A stretch of DNA of 64,000 nucleotides from assembly GCF_020181595.1 (NCBI RefSeq), contig NZ_CP084028.1:2115093-2179092 (forward strand), in the 5' to 3' direction. The notes beneath the pieces were generated by a model. The model was not told where the DNA came from and did not search any database. It worked only from the letters and a program-made list of their open reading frames with translations. The DNA is from [Mycobacterium] vasticus (lineage in GTDB: Bacteria; Actinomycetota; Actinomycetes; Mycobacteriales; Mycobacteriaceae). Positions 46,229 to 54,363 of the stretch are shown in pieces. Both the position numbers and the translations under genes were made by a program. The number at the start of each line of letters is the position of its first letter. Position 1 is the first letter of the stretch.

Positions 46229-47826
46229 TCGGCCCGACGGGCGGCGCTCGCCCCGGCGCGCCGGCCGGCGAACACGCAGTCGGCGATCGACAGCCCGCTG
46301 ACGTAGGACCGGGACGCGATACCGATCGCGGTGCGGCCGGCGCTGTAGAGCCCCGGGATCGGCGCTCCGTCGGCGTCGACGACGGAGCCGGTGTCCTCGC
46401 AGACCCGCACCCCGCCGAGGGTGAGCATCGGCGTGGGCAGCAAGGGGTTGGGGCGCACCGAGATATCCAGAAGTGTGTAGGGGGCTCGATCGATGCGGCG
46501 GCGGAATTCGTCGGGCTTCCCGACCGGGTCGGGCTGGCCGGCGTCGATCGCGTCGTTGTGGGCGGCGACGGTCGCCTGCAGGCCCTCCGGGTCGATGCCG
46601 GCCGCCCGGGCCACCTCCGTCAGGGTCTTGCCGCGTTTGGCGCCGGTGAGCATCAGGGCGGCGGACTGGGCGCGCTGGAACCACAACGTCTGGGTGAGCA
46701 GTTGGCGCCGCGCCTCCGACATCAGGGCGGCGTCGGCCAGGATCCAGCCGTTGCTGCCGTGCTGCTTTACCAGGGCCTGGCCGAGCGCGGCGCCGTAGCG
46801 GGTCTCGTCGATGACTCGAGAACCCTTGTCGTCGACCACGATCGAGGAGATGAATGCGCTCGGCGGGGTGATGAACTTCCACACCGAGACGTTATCCATC
46901 CGGTCGGTCACCGCACCGACGCTCTGCGCCAACGCGATACCGCTGCCGTCGTCACCGCTGGTGCCCAACGGCAGGCCCCCGTTGAATTGAGGGGCGTAGC
47001 GCTTGCGCCATTCGGTGTTCGCGATGAAGCCACCCGCGCAGATGATCACGCCTCGCCGCGCGGTGATCTCGATCGGACGGGCGTAACGGTCGGCAAGCTT
47101 GGCCAGCCGGCGCTCCATCGCCGCGCGCAGCGGCGGGTAGTAGACGCCCGGCTTGGAGGAGATCGCCGCCAGGCGTGCATAGCGGCGCTGGATGCGCCGT
47201 GGCGCCTCGCCCATGGTCATCGCGCGTACGCCGATCACCCGGCCGGTGGCATCGCGCAGCAGCTCGGTGACGCTGGTGTGCGGCCGGAAGTCCACGCCAA
47301 GCCTGCGGGCCGAATCCGCCAGTGGCGCATAGATCTTCGTGCCCGAGGTGCCTTTGCCGTAGGCGCGGTGGCCGCGTTGCACCGGCGGGGTGTGGGCGCG
47401 GAATGCCCCGGCATTCTCGCTGCCGGAGTGATACAGGTAGTAGCGGTTGTTGGGAAACGACGTCTTGTAGGGGCACAGTCCGGCGTTGAACGGAACACCG
47501 TGGCCGCTCAGCCAGTCGATCATCTCCGGACTGGAATCGACGAAGCGCTGCAACGTCTCCGGGCTGACCGCGTCGCCGACCTCCAGGCGCAGGTAGTCCA
47601 GCATCTGCTCGGCCGTGTCGTGTACGCCGGCTTCCTTCTGGACCGAGGTGCCGGCCCCGGCGTAGATGATGCCGCCGGAGATCGCGGTGGCTCCACCGCC
47701 GTTGGCGCGGTCGACGGCGATGACCTCGGCGCCGAGTTCTCGTGCGGTGATCGCCGCGCTCGTTCCTGCCGCGCCGAACCCGACGACGACGATGTCAGTT
47801 GTCAAACTGGTGGTCACGCGGCTCAA
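46225..47826 (-). CDS. FAD-binding dehydrogenase (3-ketosteroid dehydrogenase-like)
   Basis: A 533-residue flavoprotein of the fumarate reductase/KstD family. TTDIVVVGFGAAGTSAAITA is the dinucleotide fold and GGGATAISGGIIYAGAG the FAD-binding continuation. ITARRGVIICAGGFIAN closes the FAD site, and PGLYSAGRTAIGIASRSYVS with GLSIADCVFAGRRAG is the C-terminal FAD-binding block. Length and pattern fit mycobacterial steroid-ring dehydrogenases and related flavoproteins. A perfect KstR-consensus box starts at the base next to the start codon, supporting sterol-linked control. Substrate not proven; other succinate-dehydrogenase-like flavoproteins share the fold. Confidence 0.85.
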   Translation of the reverse strand: MSRVTTSLTTDIVVVGFGAAGTSAAITARELGAEVIAVDRANGGGATAISGGIIYAGAGTSVQKEAGVHDTAEQMLDYLRLEVGDAVSPETLQRFVDSSPEMIDWLSGHGVPFNAGLCPYKTSFPNNRYYLYHSGSENAGAFRAHTPPVQRGHRAYGKGTSGTKIYAPLADSARRLGVDFRPHTSVTELLRDATGRVIGVRAMTMGEAPRRIQRRYARLAAISSKPGVYYPPLRAAMERRLAKLADRYARPIEITARRGVIICAGGFIANTEWRKRYAPQFNGGLPLGTSGDDGSGIALAQSVGAVTDRMDNVSVWKFITPPSAFISSIVVDDKGSRVIDETRYGAALGQALVKQHGSNGWILADAALMSEARRQLLTQTLWFQRAQSAALMLTGAKRGKTLTEVARAAGIDPEGLQATVAAHNDAIDAGQPDPVGKPDEFRRRIDRAPYTLLDISVRPNPLLPTPMLTLGGVRVCEDTGSVVDADGAPIPGLYSAGRTAIGIASRSYVSGLSIADCVFAGRRAGASAARRAD

Positions 47827-47840
47827 TGTAACAGGTTCTA
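47827..47840. promoter_or_regulatory. KstR-like operator (perfect consensus) at the flavoprotein start
   Basis: TGTAACAGGTTCTA matches TnnAACnnGTTnnA at all fixed bases. It abuts the ATG of the KstD-like flavoprotein gene on the minus strand, so it would cover the ribosome site and transcript start region. Confidence 0.65.
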
Positions 47841-47893
47841 GTTCTGCTTCTACTCAGATAACCAGCGATGATAAATGAACAAACGGCTATAAC

Positions 47894-47907
47894 CGAAACA
47901 TGTTCTA
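47894..47907. promoter_or_regulatory. Second KstR-like operator (one mismatch)
   Basis: CGAAACATGTTCTA fits the same consensus except that the first T is C. It lies 54 bases from the first box in the 141-base divergent gap between the flavoprotein and the transglycosylase genes, so it could affect either promoter. Confidence 0.45.
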
Positions 47908-47967
47908 CTTTCTCGGGAACGCTCCCGAGGGCCACCTTGCGCGCTTTACGCCTGCTCACCGGTCAAG

Positions 47968-48813
47968 ATGGACGGCATGGCTGCACGAGTATGGCGCATT
48001 GTCGCGACCCTGGTTTTCGCCCTCGCCGCAACGGTGACGCCGGCCGGTGCCGAGCCGGGAGCCGATCCGGCGGCGCTGGCCGCCGATCTGGTCGCCGCCG
48101 ACCAGGCGCTGCGCAACCCGTCGGCCCCGGAACAGGTGCTCGCGGCCGCTGCTCGCCGCCAGCAGGTCGCCTATCGCACCCTGGGGGCACACCCGGAGTG
48201 GGATGCGGTGGCTCGCCCGCAGATCCCGGCGTCCCTGCTCGACGTCTATGACCGCAACATCGATGCCCGCCGTGCGCTCATGGCGCTCACCGATCCGAAA
48301 TCCAGCATGCCGCCATGGCGGGTGGTGCCGCCGGTGCCGGCCAACGAACTGATCGCCGCTTACCGTGCCGCCGAGGCCGCATCCGGGGTGCCGTGGAACT
48401 ACCTGGCGGCCATCAACTTCGTCGAGACCGGCTTCGGCCGCATCAACGGCATCAGCGACGACGCCGCGGCGGGCCCGATGCAGTTCCTGCCGTCGACGTT
48501 CGCGGCCTACGGCAACGGGGGAGACATCCACTCGCCCCGGGATTCCATCATGGCGGCGGGACGGCTGTTGGCCGCCAACGGATTCGCCACCAACCCGGAT
48601 AAGGCGATCTGGGGCTACAACCACTCCGACTACTACGTGCGGGCCGTCAAAGACTATGCCGCGGTCATCGGCGGCGACCCGGCCGGATTCGCCGGCTACT
48701 ACCGGTGGGACACCTACTACCGCACCACCGCCGGTGATCTGCTGCTGCCGATCGGGTACTTCTCGGCGACGCGGATTCCGGTCGAGCAGTACCTGGCGTC
48801 GCACCCGCAGTGA
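47968..48813 (+). CDS. Secreted lytic transglycosylase-like protein
   Basis: A 281-residue exported protein. A signal peptide (about residues 1-29, RVWRIVATLVFALAATVTPA) precedes EPGADPAALA. The SLT-type domain is in the second half: SGVPWNYLAAINFVETGFGR has the catalytic Glu, and AAAGPMQFLPSTFAAYGNGG is the usual goose-type/SLT continuation, then AIWGYNHSDYYVRAVKDYA. It probably cleaves peptidoglycan during growth or remodelling. ATG 47968 was used; ATG 47977 is also possible. It is convergent with the S4-domain gene, 4 bases apart. Confidence 0.88.
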   Translation: MDGMAARVWRIVATLVFALAATVTPAGAEPGADPAALAADLVAADQALRNPSAPEQVLAAAARRQQVAYRTLGAHPEWDAVARPQIPASLLDVYDRNIDARRALMALTDPKSSMPPWRVVPPVPANELIAAYRAAEAASGVPWNYLAAINFVETGFGRINGISDDAAAGPMQFLPSTFAAYGNGGDIHSPRDSIMAAGRLLAANGFATNPDKAIWGYNHSDYYVRAVKDYAAVIGGDPAGFAGYYRWDTYYRTTAGDLLLPIGYFSATRIPVEQYLASHPQ

Positions 48814-48817
48814 GGCG

Positions 48818-49183
48818 TCAGCCCTGCTGGGCCCGCCACTTGTCGAGCACCCGCCGCTCTCGTTTCGTCGGTCGCCCGGCACCGCGGTCGCGGGCGGCCA
48901 CCGGCATCGCGGCGCTCGGTGGCGGTGGCGGCGTCCGATCCAGGTAACAGGTCACCGCGTCGGGCGCCCCGACTCGTTTCTGGATCACCCGCAGCACTTC
49001 CACGATTCGGCTGCGATCACCGATATGGGCGCTCACCACGTCACCGGGACAGACCGTGGTCGCCGGCTTGGCCGGGCGATTGTTGACCCGCACATGCCCA
49101 CCGCGGCAGGCGGCCGCCGCGTCCGGCCGGGTTTTGGTGATCCGCACCGCCCACAGCCACCGATCCACCCGGGACGATTCCAT
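48818..49183 (-). CDS. S4-domain RNA-binding protein (HslR/Hsp15-like)
   Basis: A 121-residue basic protein. The S4 domain occupies residues 5-55 (RVDRWLWAVRITKTRPDAAA then CRGGHVRVNNRPAKPATTV). The C-terminus is Pro- and Arg-rich (PTKRERRVLDKWRAQQG). Hsp15/HslR binds stalled 50S subunits that carry peptidyl-tRNA, and related RqcP proteins act in ribosome quality control. The same role is plausible here. It begins 13 bases downstream of the FKBP gene end, same strand, so the two may be co-transcribed. Confidence 0.9.
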   Translation of the reverse strand: MESSRVDRWLWAVRITKTRPDAAAACRGGHVRVNNRPAKPATTVCPGDVVSAHIGDRSRIVEVLRVIQKRVGAPDAVTCYLDRTPPPPPSAAMPVAARDRGAGRPTKRERRVLDKWRAQQG

Positions 49184-49196
49184 GACCGACCGCGGC

Positions 49197-49820
49197 TCAG
49201 CGGGCCTTGAGGATCTTGATCGCGAACACCAGGGTGTCGCCGGGCAGGATGCCGGCGGCGGGCTGGCCCTCGGGGTAGCCGTCGGCGGGGATCATCGCGA
49301 CGGCCACCGTCGAGCCGACCTTCTGGCCCGCGATGGCCTTCTGGAATCCCGGCACGACGCGGCCCAGCCCGAATTCTACCGGCTCGCCACGCTGGTAGCT
49401 GCTGTCGAACACCGACCCGTCGCGGCCGTTGACACCCATGTAGCAGACCGTCACGGTGGCACTGTCCGCGACCACCGGGCCGTCGCCGGCCTTGAGCGTG
49501 TGCACCTGGGTCTGCGCCACCTTGAACGGTTGCTTCACCGTGACACTCGGCGCGGCGGTGTCGGTGGAGCCGATCACCGCCAGGCTGCCGCTGGATCCGG
49601 GCAGCGTCCACTCGGGCTCGCCGCCCTCCGTCGGCGCCGACGAGGGGCAGACCGACGGCGTCTGGCCGCCGGGGGGCATGAACAGATCCGTCACTGTGGA
49701 GGTGCGCTCCGAGGAAGCGCTGTTCTCCGAGCCGCCGCAGGCGGTCAGGGTCAGGCCCAGGCCCAGGGCACCGGTGGCGAGTGCGATGAGCGGGGTGCGA
49801 AAGGAAGTCACCTGCGCCAC
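49197..49820 (-). CDS. FKBP-type peptidyl-prolyl isomerase lipoprotein (copy 1)
   Basis: A 207-residue lipoprotein: the lipobox LTA-Cys28 ends the signal peptide. A low-complexity Ser/Thr linker leads to an FKBP domain (about residues 95-205). It has VCYMGVNGRDGSVFDSSYQR, VPGFQKAIAGQKVGSTVAVA, ADGYPEGQPA and LVFAIKIL. The domain catalyses cis-trans proline isomerisation and probably helps fold exported proteins. A paralogue with about four-fifths identity over the domain lies 4.5 kb away at 53776-54327. It diverges from the ParD-like antitoxin gene, 84 bases away. Confidence 0.93.
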   Translation of the reverse strand: MAQVTSFRTPLIALATGALGLGLTLTACGGSENSASSERTSTVTDLFMPPGGQTPSVCPSSAPTEGGEPEWTLPGSSGSLAVIGSTDTAAPSVTVKQPFKVAQTQVHTLKAGDGPVVADSATVTVCYMGVNGRDGSVFDSSYQRGEPVEFGLGRVVPGFQKAIAGQKVGSTVAVAMIPADGYPEGQPAAGILPGDTLVFAIKILKAR

Positions 49821-49852
49821 GCTACAGCCCGGGGTGAGCCGACTGGACGGTG

Positions 49853-49885
49853 TAGCATTCCGCTATAGCTTGTTTCATATTGCTA
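49853..49885. promoter_or_regulatory. TAGC/GCTA element array upstream of the zeta-type module
   Basis: TAGC at 49853, the palindrome GCTATAGC at 49862-49869 and GCTA at 49882-49885 lie in the 84-base gap before the antitoxin start. The arrangement could be the autoregulatory operator. A GGGAGG ribosome site follows before ATG 49905. Confidence 0.4.
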
Positions 49886-49904
49886 CGCAGCTGGGAGGTC
49901 GCCT

Positions 49905-50294
49905 ATGGCCGAGGCCGCCGATCGGGTAACCAGGTTTGCGGCGGACTTGGTGGACAGCGCTGCGGCCGAAGGTGCTCGGCAGAGCCGGTCGGCCAAACAA
50001 CAGCTCGATCACTGGGCGCGGGTAGGTCGCGCGGTATCGGCGCAGCAGACCGCGGCGCGCAGGCGGGTCGAAGCAGCCTTGGCCGGTCATCTGGACACCG
50101 CTGCGTTGACTGCCGACGAAGGCGTGGTCTACAACGCTGAAATCTCCGCGGCGATCGAGGAGAACCTGGCGCAGACCAATTACGGGAACCTGCTCGCCGA
50201 GCGCGGCATCACCACAGTCGCGCTTGATGACGAGGGTCGAATCGTCGAATATCGGCCCGACGGCACCTCGGTGATCGTCGAGACGTCCTACTGA
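49905..50294 (+). CDS. ParD-like antitoxin of a zeta-type toxin module
   Basis: A 129-residue protein. It has an N-terminal helical segment (VTRFAADLVDSAAAEGARQS), a central SRSAKQQLDHWARVGRAVSA region typical of the ParD-like antitoxin family PF11903, and a C-terminal extension with TTVALDDEGRIVEYRPDG. It precedes the zeta-type kinase gene by 16 bases, so it is the likely antitoxin, although this pairing is less standard than epsilon/zeta. It is longer than most type II antitoxins. Start ATG 49905 has GGGAGG six bases upstream. Confidence 0.75.
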   Translation: MAEAADRVTRFAADLVDSAAAEGARQSRSAKQQLDHWARVGRAVSAQQTAARRRVEAALAGHLDTAALTADEGVVYNAEISAAIEENLAQTNYGNLLAERGITTVALDDEGRIVEYRPDGTSVIVETSY

Positions 50295-50310
50295 CGGCGG
50301 ACGGGCGCTG

Positions 50311-50886
50311 ATGCGACGACTCGACCTCGTCGTCGGCCCGAACGGGGCGGGGAAATCCACCTTCGTTGCCCTGACGTTGGGGCAGTTGCTGCCGGGTGCG
50401 CCGTTCGTCAACGCAGATGAGATCGCCAAGAGCCGCTGGCCCGACGACACCGCTGCGCGCGCGTACGACGCTGCAAAGGTGGCTGCGCTGACCCGGGTGA
50501 AGCTCATCGCGGAGGGCCATTCGTTCATCACTGAGACGGTGTTTTCGCACGAGTCCAAACTTGACTTGCTCCGCCATGCGCACTCCCAGGGCTACACGGT
50601 GATGCTGCATGCACTGTTGATCCCCGAAGTGTTGGCGGTGCAGCGGGTGCGGTATCGCGTGGTCGCGGGCGGGCACGCGGTTCCTGAGGAGAAGATCCGA
50701 GGGCGATACCACCGGCTGTGGCCACTCGTCGCCGAAGCGATCGCAATGGCCGATGTCGCTACGGTTTACGACAATTCACGTGCGACCGGGCCAAAGATTG
50801 TGGCGCAGTTCGCCGGAGGTGCGGAGATCGGGGAGCTGGCCTGGCCCGCCTGGACGCCTGAGGCCCTGACCCGACGCTGGGTCTAG
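50311..50886 (+). CDS. Zeta-toxin family kinase
   Basis: A 191-residue P-loop protein. The Walker A motif is GPNGAGKST (residues 9-17), followed by VNADEIAKSRWPDD and ETVFSHESKLDLLRHA. These match the zeta/PezT group, which phosphorylates UDP-N-acetylglucosamine and blocks cell-wall synthesis. A few members act on other nucleotide sugars. It follows the ParD-like antitoxin gene by 16 bases and its end overlaps the MDR oxidoreductase end by 4 bases. No epsilon-type antitoxin is nearby. Confidence 0.87.
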   Translation: MRRLDLVVGPNGAGKSTFVALTLGQLLPGAPFVNADEIAKSRWPDDTAARAYDAAKVAALTRVKLIAEGHSFITETVFSHESKLDLLRHAHSQGYTVMLHALLIPEVLAVQRVRYRVVAGGHAVPEEKIRGRYHRLWPLVAEAIAMADVATVYDNSRATGPKIVAQFAGGAEIGELAWPAWTPEALTRRWV

Positions 50887-51896
50887 CCGGAGACCTTCAC
50901 CACCAGCTTGCCGACGTTCTTGCCGTCGAACAGCATGTTGATGGCCGTCGGCAGCTGCTCGAACCCCTCGACGACGGTCTCGAGCGGGGTGAGCTTCCCG
51001 GCGGCGATCAGCTCGCCGATCTCGGCGTTGGCCTCCGGGGAGCGCAGGAAGTGATCGAGCACGATGAAGCCCTGCAGGTTCGCGCGCTGGATCAGTAGGT
51101 TGCCGAACGCGCGCGGTCCCGGCGGTGGGTTGGTCTCGTTGTAGCCGGAGATCATCCCGCACAACGCGATTCGAGCGCCGACGTTGATGCGGGCGAAGAT
51201 GGCATCCATGATGTCGCCGCCGACGTTCTCGAAGTCGACGTCGATCCCGTTGGGGGTTGCGGCGGCGAGCTGGCGGGCCCAGTCCTCGGCGCGGTAGTCC
51301 ACGGCCGCGTCGAAGCCGAGCCGGTCGGTCAGCAGCGCGCACTTGTCCGGCCCGCCGGCGATCCCGACCACCCGGGCCCCGGAGGCCTTGGCGAGCTGAC
51401 CGGCGACCGAGCCGACCGCGCCGGCCGCAGCTGAGACGACGACGGTCTCGCCGGGCTTGGGTTTGCCGATGTCGCGGATCCCGATCCACGCGGTGAGCCC
51501 GGTCATGCCCAGCGCGCCCAGGTACGCGCTGGGTGAGACGCCGTCGGCGACCTCGACCGGGAACAGCGGCATCGAATCGGAGACGACCGCATACTCCTGC
51601 CAGCCGGTCAGTCCCTGCACGATCTGGCCGACCGGAAAGTTCGGATTGTTCGACGCGATGACCTCGCCGAGCCCGGCGGCGCGCATGACCTCGCCGATGC
51701 CGACCGGCGGCAGGTACGACGGTGTTTCGTTGATCCACATCCGGTTGGTCGGATCCAGTGAGATCCAGTCGACGCGCACCAGTGCCTCGCCGTCGCCGAT
51801 CGCCGGCACCGCCTGCTCGGTGAGTTCGAAGGTGTCCGGGCCGATCCGGCCGGTGGGACGCTCACGGAGCAGGAACTGGCGGTTTCGATCGGTCAT
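50883..51896 (-). CDS. NADP-dependent medium-chain oxidoreductase (curcumin/alkenal reductase type)
   Basis: A 337-residue member of the MDR leukotriene B4 dehydrogenase-like group, without the zinc-ligand pattern of alcohol dehydrogenases. MTDRNRQFLLRERPTGRIGP and YLGALGMTGLTAWIGIRDIG are hallmark blocks. VVVSAAAGAVGSVAGQLAKA is the nucleotide-binding motif. IDVDFENVGGDIMDAIFARI and a terminal VGKLVVKVSG end the fold. Enzymes of this group reduce enones and alkenals with NADPH. ATG 51896 was preferred to an in-frame start 60 bases upstream that overlaps the tpx start region. Confidence 0.88.
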   Translation of the reverse strand: MTDRNRQFLLRERPTGRIGPDTFELTEQAVPAIGDGEALVRVDWISLDPTNRMWINETPSYLPPVGIGEVMRAAGLGEVIASNNPNFPVGQIVQGLTGWQEYAVVSDSMPLFPVEVADGVSPSAYLGALGMTGLTAWIGIRDIGKPKPGETVVVSAAAGAVGSVAGQLAKASGARVVGIAGGPDKCALLTDRLGFDAAVDYRAEDWARQLAAATPNGIDVDFENVGGDIMDAIFARINVGARIALCGMISGYNETNPPPGPRAFGNLLIQRANLQGFIVLDHFLRSPEANAEIGELIAAGKLTPLETVVEGFEQLPTAINMLFDGKNVGKLVVKVSG

Positions 51897-51949
51897 GATC
51901 GAACGGTACCGGAGGCACCTGCCGTAGTCACGACTGGCAGACTGGCGGC

Positions 51950-52444
51950 ATGGCACAGATAACCTTGCGCGGAAACGCAGTCAACACGTCCGGCGACCTG
52001 CCTGCGGTGGGGAGTGCGGCGCCCGCATTCTCGCTGACCGGAACCGATCTCGGTGCGGTCGACAGTGGTCAGTTCGGCGGTAAGCCGCTGTTGCTGAACA
52101 TCTTCCCGTCCATTGACACCCCGGTGTGCGCGACCAGCGTGCGGACCTTCAACGAGCGCGCTGCGGCCGGCGGTGTGGCCGTGGTGTGCGTGTCGAACGA
52201 CCTGCCGTTCGCGCAGAAGCGTTTCTGCGGTGCCGAGGGCATCGAGAACGTGACCTCGGCGTCGGCGTTCCGGTCGAGCTTCGGCGGCGACTACGGCGTG
52301 ACCATCGCCGACGGTCCGATGGCCGGGCTGCTGGCACGGGCCGTCGTGGTGATCGGCGCCGACGGCAAGGTGGCCTACACCGAGCTGGTGCCCGAGATCG
52401 CCTCCGAGCCCGACTACGACGCGGCCATCGCAGCGCTGAGCTGA
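51950..52444 (+). CDS. tpx: Thiol peroxidase (atypical 2-Cys peroxiredoxin)
   Basis: A 164-residue peroxiredoxin of the Tpx type. The peroxidatic Cys60 is in PSIDTPVCATSVRTFNERAA, Cys80 follows in VVCVSNDLP, and the resolving Cys93 in RFCGAEGIENV. This trio of positions equals that of the M. tuberculosis enzyme. It reduces H2O2 and organic peroxides with thioredoxin in the cytosol. It diverges from the MDR oxidoreductase gene (53 bases between starts) and is convergent with the following gene. Confidence 0.95.
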   Translation: MAQITLRGNAVNTSGDLPAVGSAAPAFSLTGTDLGAVDSGQFGGKPLLLNIFPSIDTPVCATSVRTFNERAAAGGVAVVCVSNDLPFAQKRFCGAEGIENVTSASAFRSSFGGDYGVTIADGPMAGLLARAVVVIGADGKVAYTELVPEIASEPDYDAAIAALS

Positions 52445-52449
52445 TCGGC

Positions 52450-53088
52450 TCACACGCGACCCGCGAAGCTGCGCAGCGCCTGTACGTGGCCGTCCGAACC
52501 GGTGAAGGCGACGTCGGCCCGGCGGCCGGCCAACCACCGCACCATGTTTGCCGGCGTGCCACGGACGGTCACCGTCGGGCCCGATTCGGGCCCGACGGAT
52601 GATTTCGGGCCGCCGTCACCGGTGTCGACCATGACCCGGACGCCGGCGGGCAGCTTCGTGAGCTGATAGCGCAGCAGCGGGGGAATGGCCTGCGCCAGCG
52701 TCGGCGGCACCGCATGGGCACCGGCACCGATCAGGTCGTCGTGGTGGGTCCAGTACTCGAACAGCGTCAGCGGTGCCACCCGCGGCCGCAACAACAGTCG
52801 CGGCACCGGGCGACGCAGCCGTGCGATCAGCTCGGTGAAGCTGCAGCGGTGCTCACGGCGAATCGCGAAGTCCACCAACCTCGGTGGGGCGGGAACCGCG
52901 ATGCCCCTCACCACCAGCGACCGGGCGATGAACGTCGATACAGCGGCGGTGCGTTCTTCTGCCACCAGATGAGCCGCCAGGTCCCGCGCCGTCCAGGTCC
53001 CACAGCCGGCGTGCGCCGATGCGCCGGCGGCGCTCAAGGACTCTGCGAGCGCGGCCCGTTCGGCTTCGATGTCGCCGGTGAGCGTCAT
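52450..53088 (-). CDS. TIGR03085-type DinB-like metal-binding protein
   Basis: A 212-residue protein of the actinobacterial maleylpyruvate-isomerase/DinB-like group. The helical N-terminus contains AERAALAESLSAAGASAHAG and TWTARDLAAHLVAEERTAAV, with the His of DLAAHL expected to bind metal. FEYWTHHDDLIGAG adds further His and Asp. The C-terminal half has PANMVRWLAGRRADVAFTG, the usual sterol-carrier-like tail. Function unknown; related proteins use mycothiol. ATG 53088 was chosen, with a GTG-initiated alternative at 53097. Confidence 0.82.
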   Translation of the reverse strand: MTLTGDIEAERAALAESLSAAGASAHAGCGTWTARDLAAHLVAEERTAAVSTFIARSLVVRGIAVPAPPRLVDFAIRREHRCSFTELIARLRRPVPRLLLRPRVAPLTLFEYWTHHDDLIGAGAHAVPPTLAQAIPPLLRYQLTKLPAGVRVMVDTGDGGPKSSVGPESGPTVTVRGTPANMVRWLAGRRADVAFTGSDGHVQALRSFAGRV

Positions 53089-53123
53089 GCCCACCATTCT
53101 GAAGCCTTGTTATCGTCGCGGCT

Positions 53124-53801
53124 GTGAAGCCACTTCCGAGTCGGGTTGGTGCGGTGGTGTTCGACTGCGACGGCCTGCTGCTCGACACCGAGGCCTGCTG
53201 GTCGCGTGCTGAGGCGAAGTTGTTTGCCGGCTATGGCTTTCCGTTCGGTCCCGAACAGAAGGATCTGTTGATCGGGCGCACTCTGGAAGCAGCCTGCTCG
53301 AACATGGCGGACTATTTCGGCCGGCCTGGTCATGGCGCGCAACTCCAGGTAGAGCTTGTTCCGTTGGTCGAAGCGGAGCTGGTCCAAGGTGTCCAGCCGA
53401 TGCCCGGCGCCGTCGATCTGGTACAGGCCTTGGCCGGCAGTGTTCCGCTGGCGGTGGCCACCAACAGTCCCCGGACGATGTTGGACGTGGCGTTGGGTTC
53501 CGCCGGACTGGCCCCGTACCTCGCGGTGTCGGTCGCGGCCGACGAGGTCCGCACTCCTAAGCCCCATCCGGAGCTGTATCTCACCGCATTCGAACTGCTT
53601 GGGGTGTCGCCGAATGCGGGTGTGGCCCTGGAGGATTCATCGACCGGTGTGGCGGCTGCTCGTGCCGCTGGCGCCTACCTGATCACGGTGCCGTCCCAGC
53701 CGGGCAAGCAACTGGACGGCGACTTTGTCACGACGACGCTGGCCGACCCGGAAATCGTGCGGTGGGCCCGCGACCTCAGCCGGAAGCACCCAGGATCTTG
53801 A
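53124..53801 (+). CDS. HAD-superfamily hydrolase (beta-phosphoglucomutase-like)
   Basis: A 225-residue HAD subfamily IA protein. Motif I is VVFDCDGLLLDTEACWSRAE with the two catalytic Asp residues. Motif II is LAVATNSPRTML, motif III Lys is in PKPHPELYLTAFELLGV and motif IV is VALEDSSTGVAAARAAG. The alpha-helical cap domain (about residues 20-85) fits phosphoglucomutase or phosphoglycolate-type substrates. No substrate can be assigned. Starts at GTG 53124. Its last 26 bases overlap the end of the facing FKBP copy 2 gene. Confidence 0.9.
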   Translation: MKPLPSRVGAVVFDCDGLLLDTEACWSRAEAKLFAGYGFPFGPEQKDLLIGRTLEAACSNMADYFGRPGHGAQLQVELVPLVEAELVQGVQPMPGAVDLVQALAGSVPLAVATNSPRTMLDVALGSAGLAPYLAVSVAADEVRTPKPHPELYLTAFELLGVSPNAGVALEDSSTGVAAARAAGAYLITVPSQPGKQLDGDFVTTTLADPEIVRWARDLSRKHPGS

Positions 53802-54327
53802 TGGCGAACACCAGGGTGTCGCCGGGTCGGATGCCTGCGCTGGGCTGGCCGTCGGGGTAGCCGTCCGCCGACGTCATCGCGACGGCGACGGTGGAGCCCA
53901 CGGTCTGCCCGGCGATCGCCTTCTGGAAACCGGGGATCACGCCGTTGAGCGGGAAGTCGACCGGTGCACCGCGCTGATAGCTGCTGTCGAACACCGATCC
54001 GTCACGGCCGTTGACGCCCATGTAGCAGACCGACACCTTCGCCGAACCCGGAACCACCGGGCCATCGCCGGCCTGCAGGGTGTGCACCTGGGTCTCGGTG
54101 ACACTGAACGGTGTGGAGACGTCCACCCGCGGTGCCGTCGTGGCGGTGGAGCCGGTGACCGCGACGCTGCCGGTGGCCCCGCTCAGCGTCCACTCCGGTG
54201 TGCCGCCGGCCGGCGCGGCGGTGGGGCAGGACTCGGCCGCCGTCGCCGGGCCCGCCGCGAACGGCAGGACGATGGCGGCGACACCGGCCGCGGCGGCAAC
54301 GAACGACTGCATTCGGGTGAGTTTCAC
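53776..54327 (-). CDS. FKBP-type peptidyl-prolyl isomerase, secreted (copy 2)
   Basis: A 183-residue exported FKBP isomerase. The signal peptide (RMQSFVAAAAGVAAIVLPFA, ending PATA before AESCP) has an Ala-x-Ala cleavage site and no lipobox, unlike copy 1. The FKBP domain occupies the C-terminal 105 residues and is about four-fifths identical to copy 1 (VCYMGVNGRDGSVFDSSYQR is shared exactly). It probably folds envelope or secreted proteins. GTG 54327 was chosen; ATG 54312 is possible. It diverges from the LLM oxidoreductase gene by 36 bases. Confidence 0.92.
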   Translation of the reverse strand: MKLTRMQSFVAAAAGVAAIVLPFAAGPATAAESCPTAAPAGGTPEWTLSGATGSVAVTGSTATTAPRVDVSTPFSVTETQVHTLQAGDGPVVPGSAKVSVCYMGVNGRDGSVFDSSYQRGAPVDFPLNGVIPGFQKAIAGQTVGSTVAVAMTSADGYPDGQPSAGIRPGDTLVFAIKILGASG

Positions 54328-54363
54328 CCCCGTGACGCTACAGGTTGCGCGTAGGCTCGCCGC

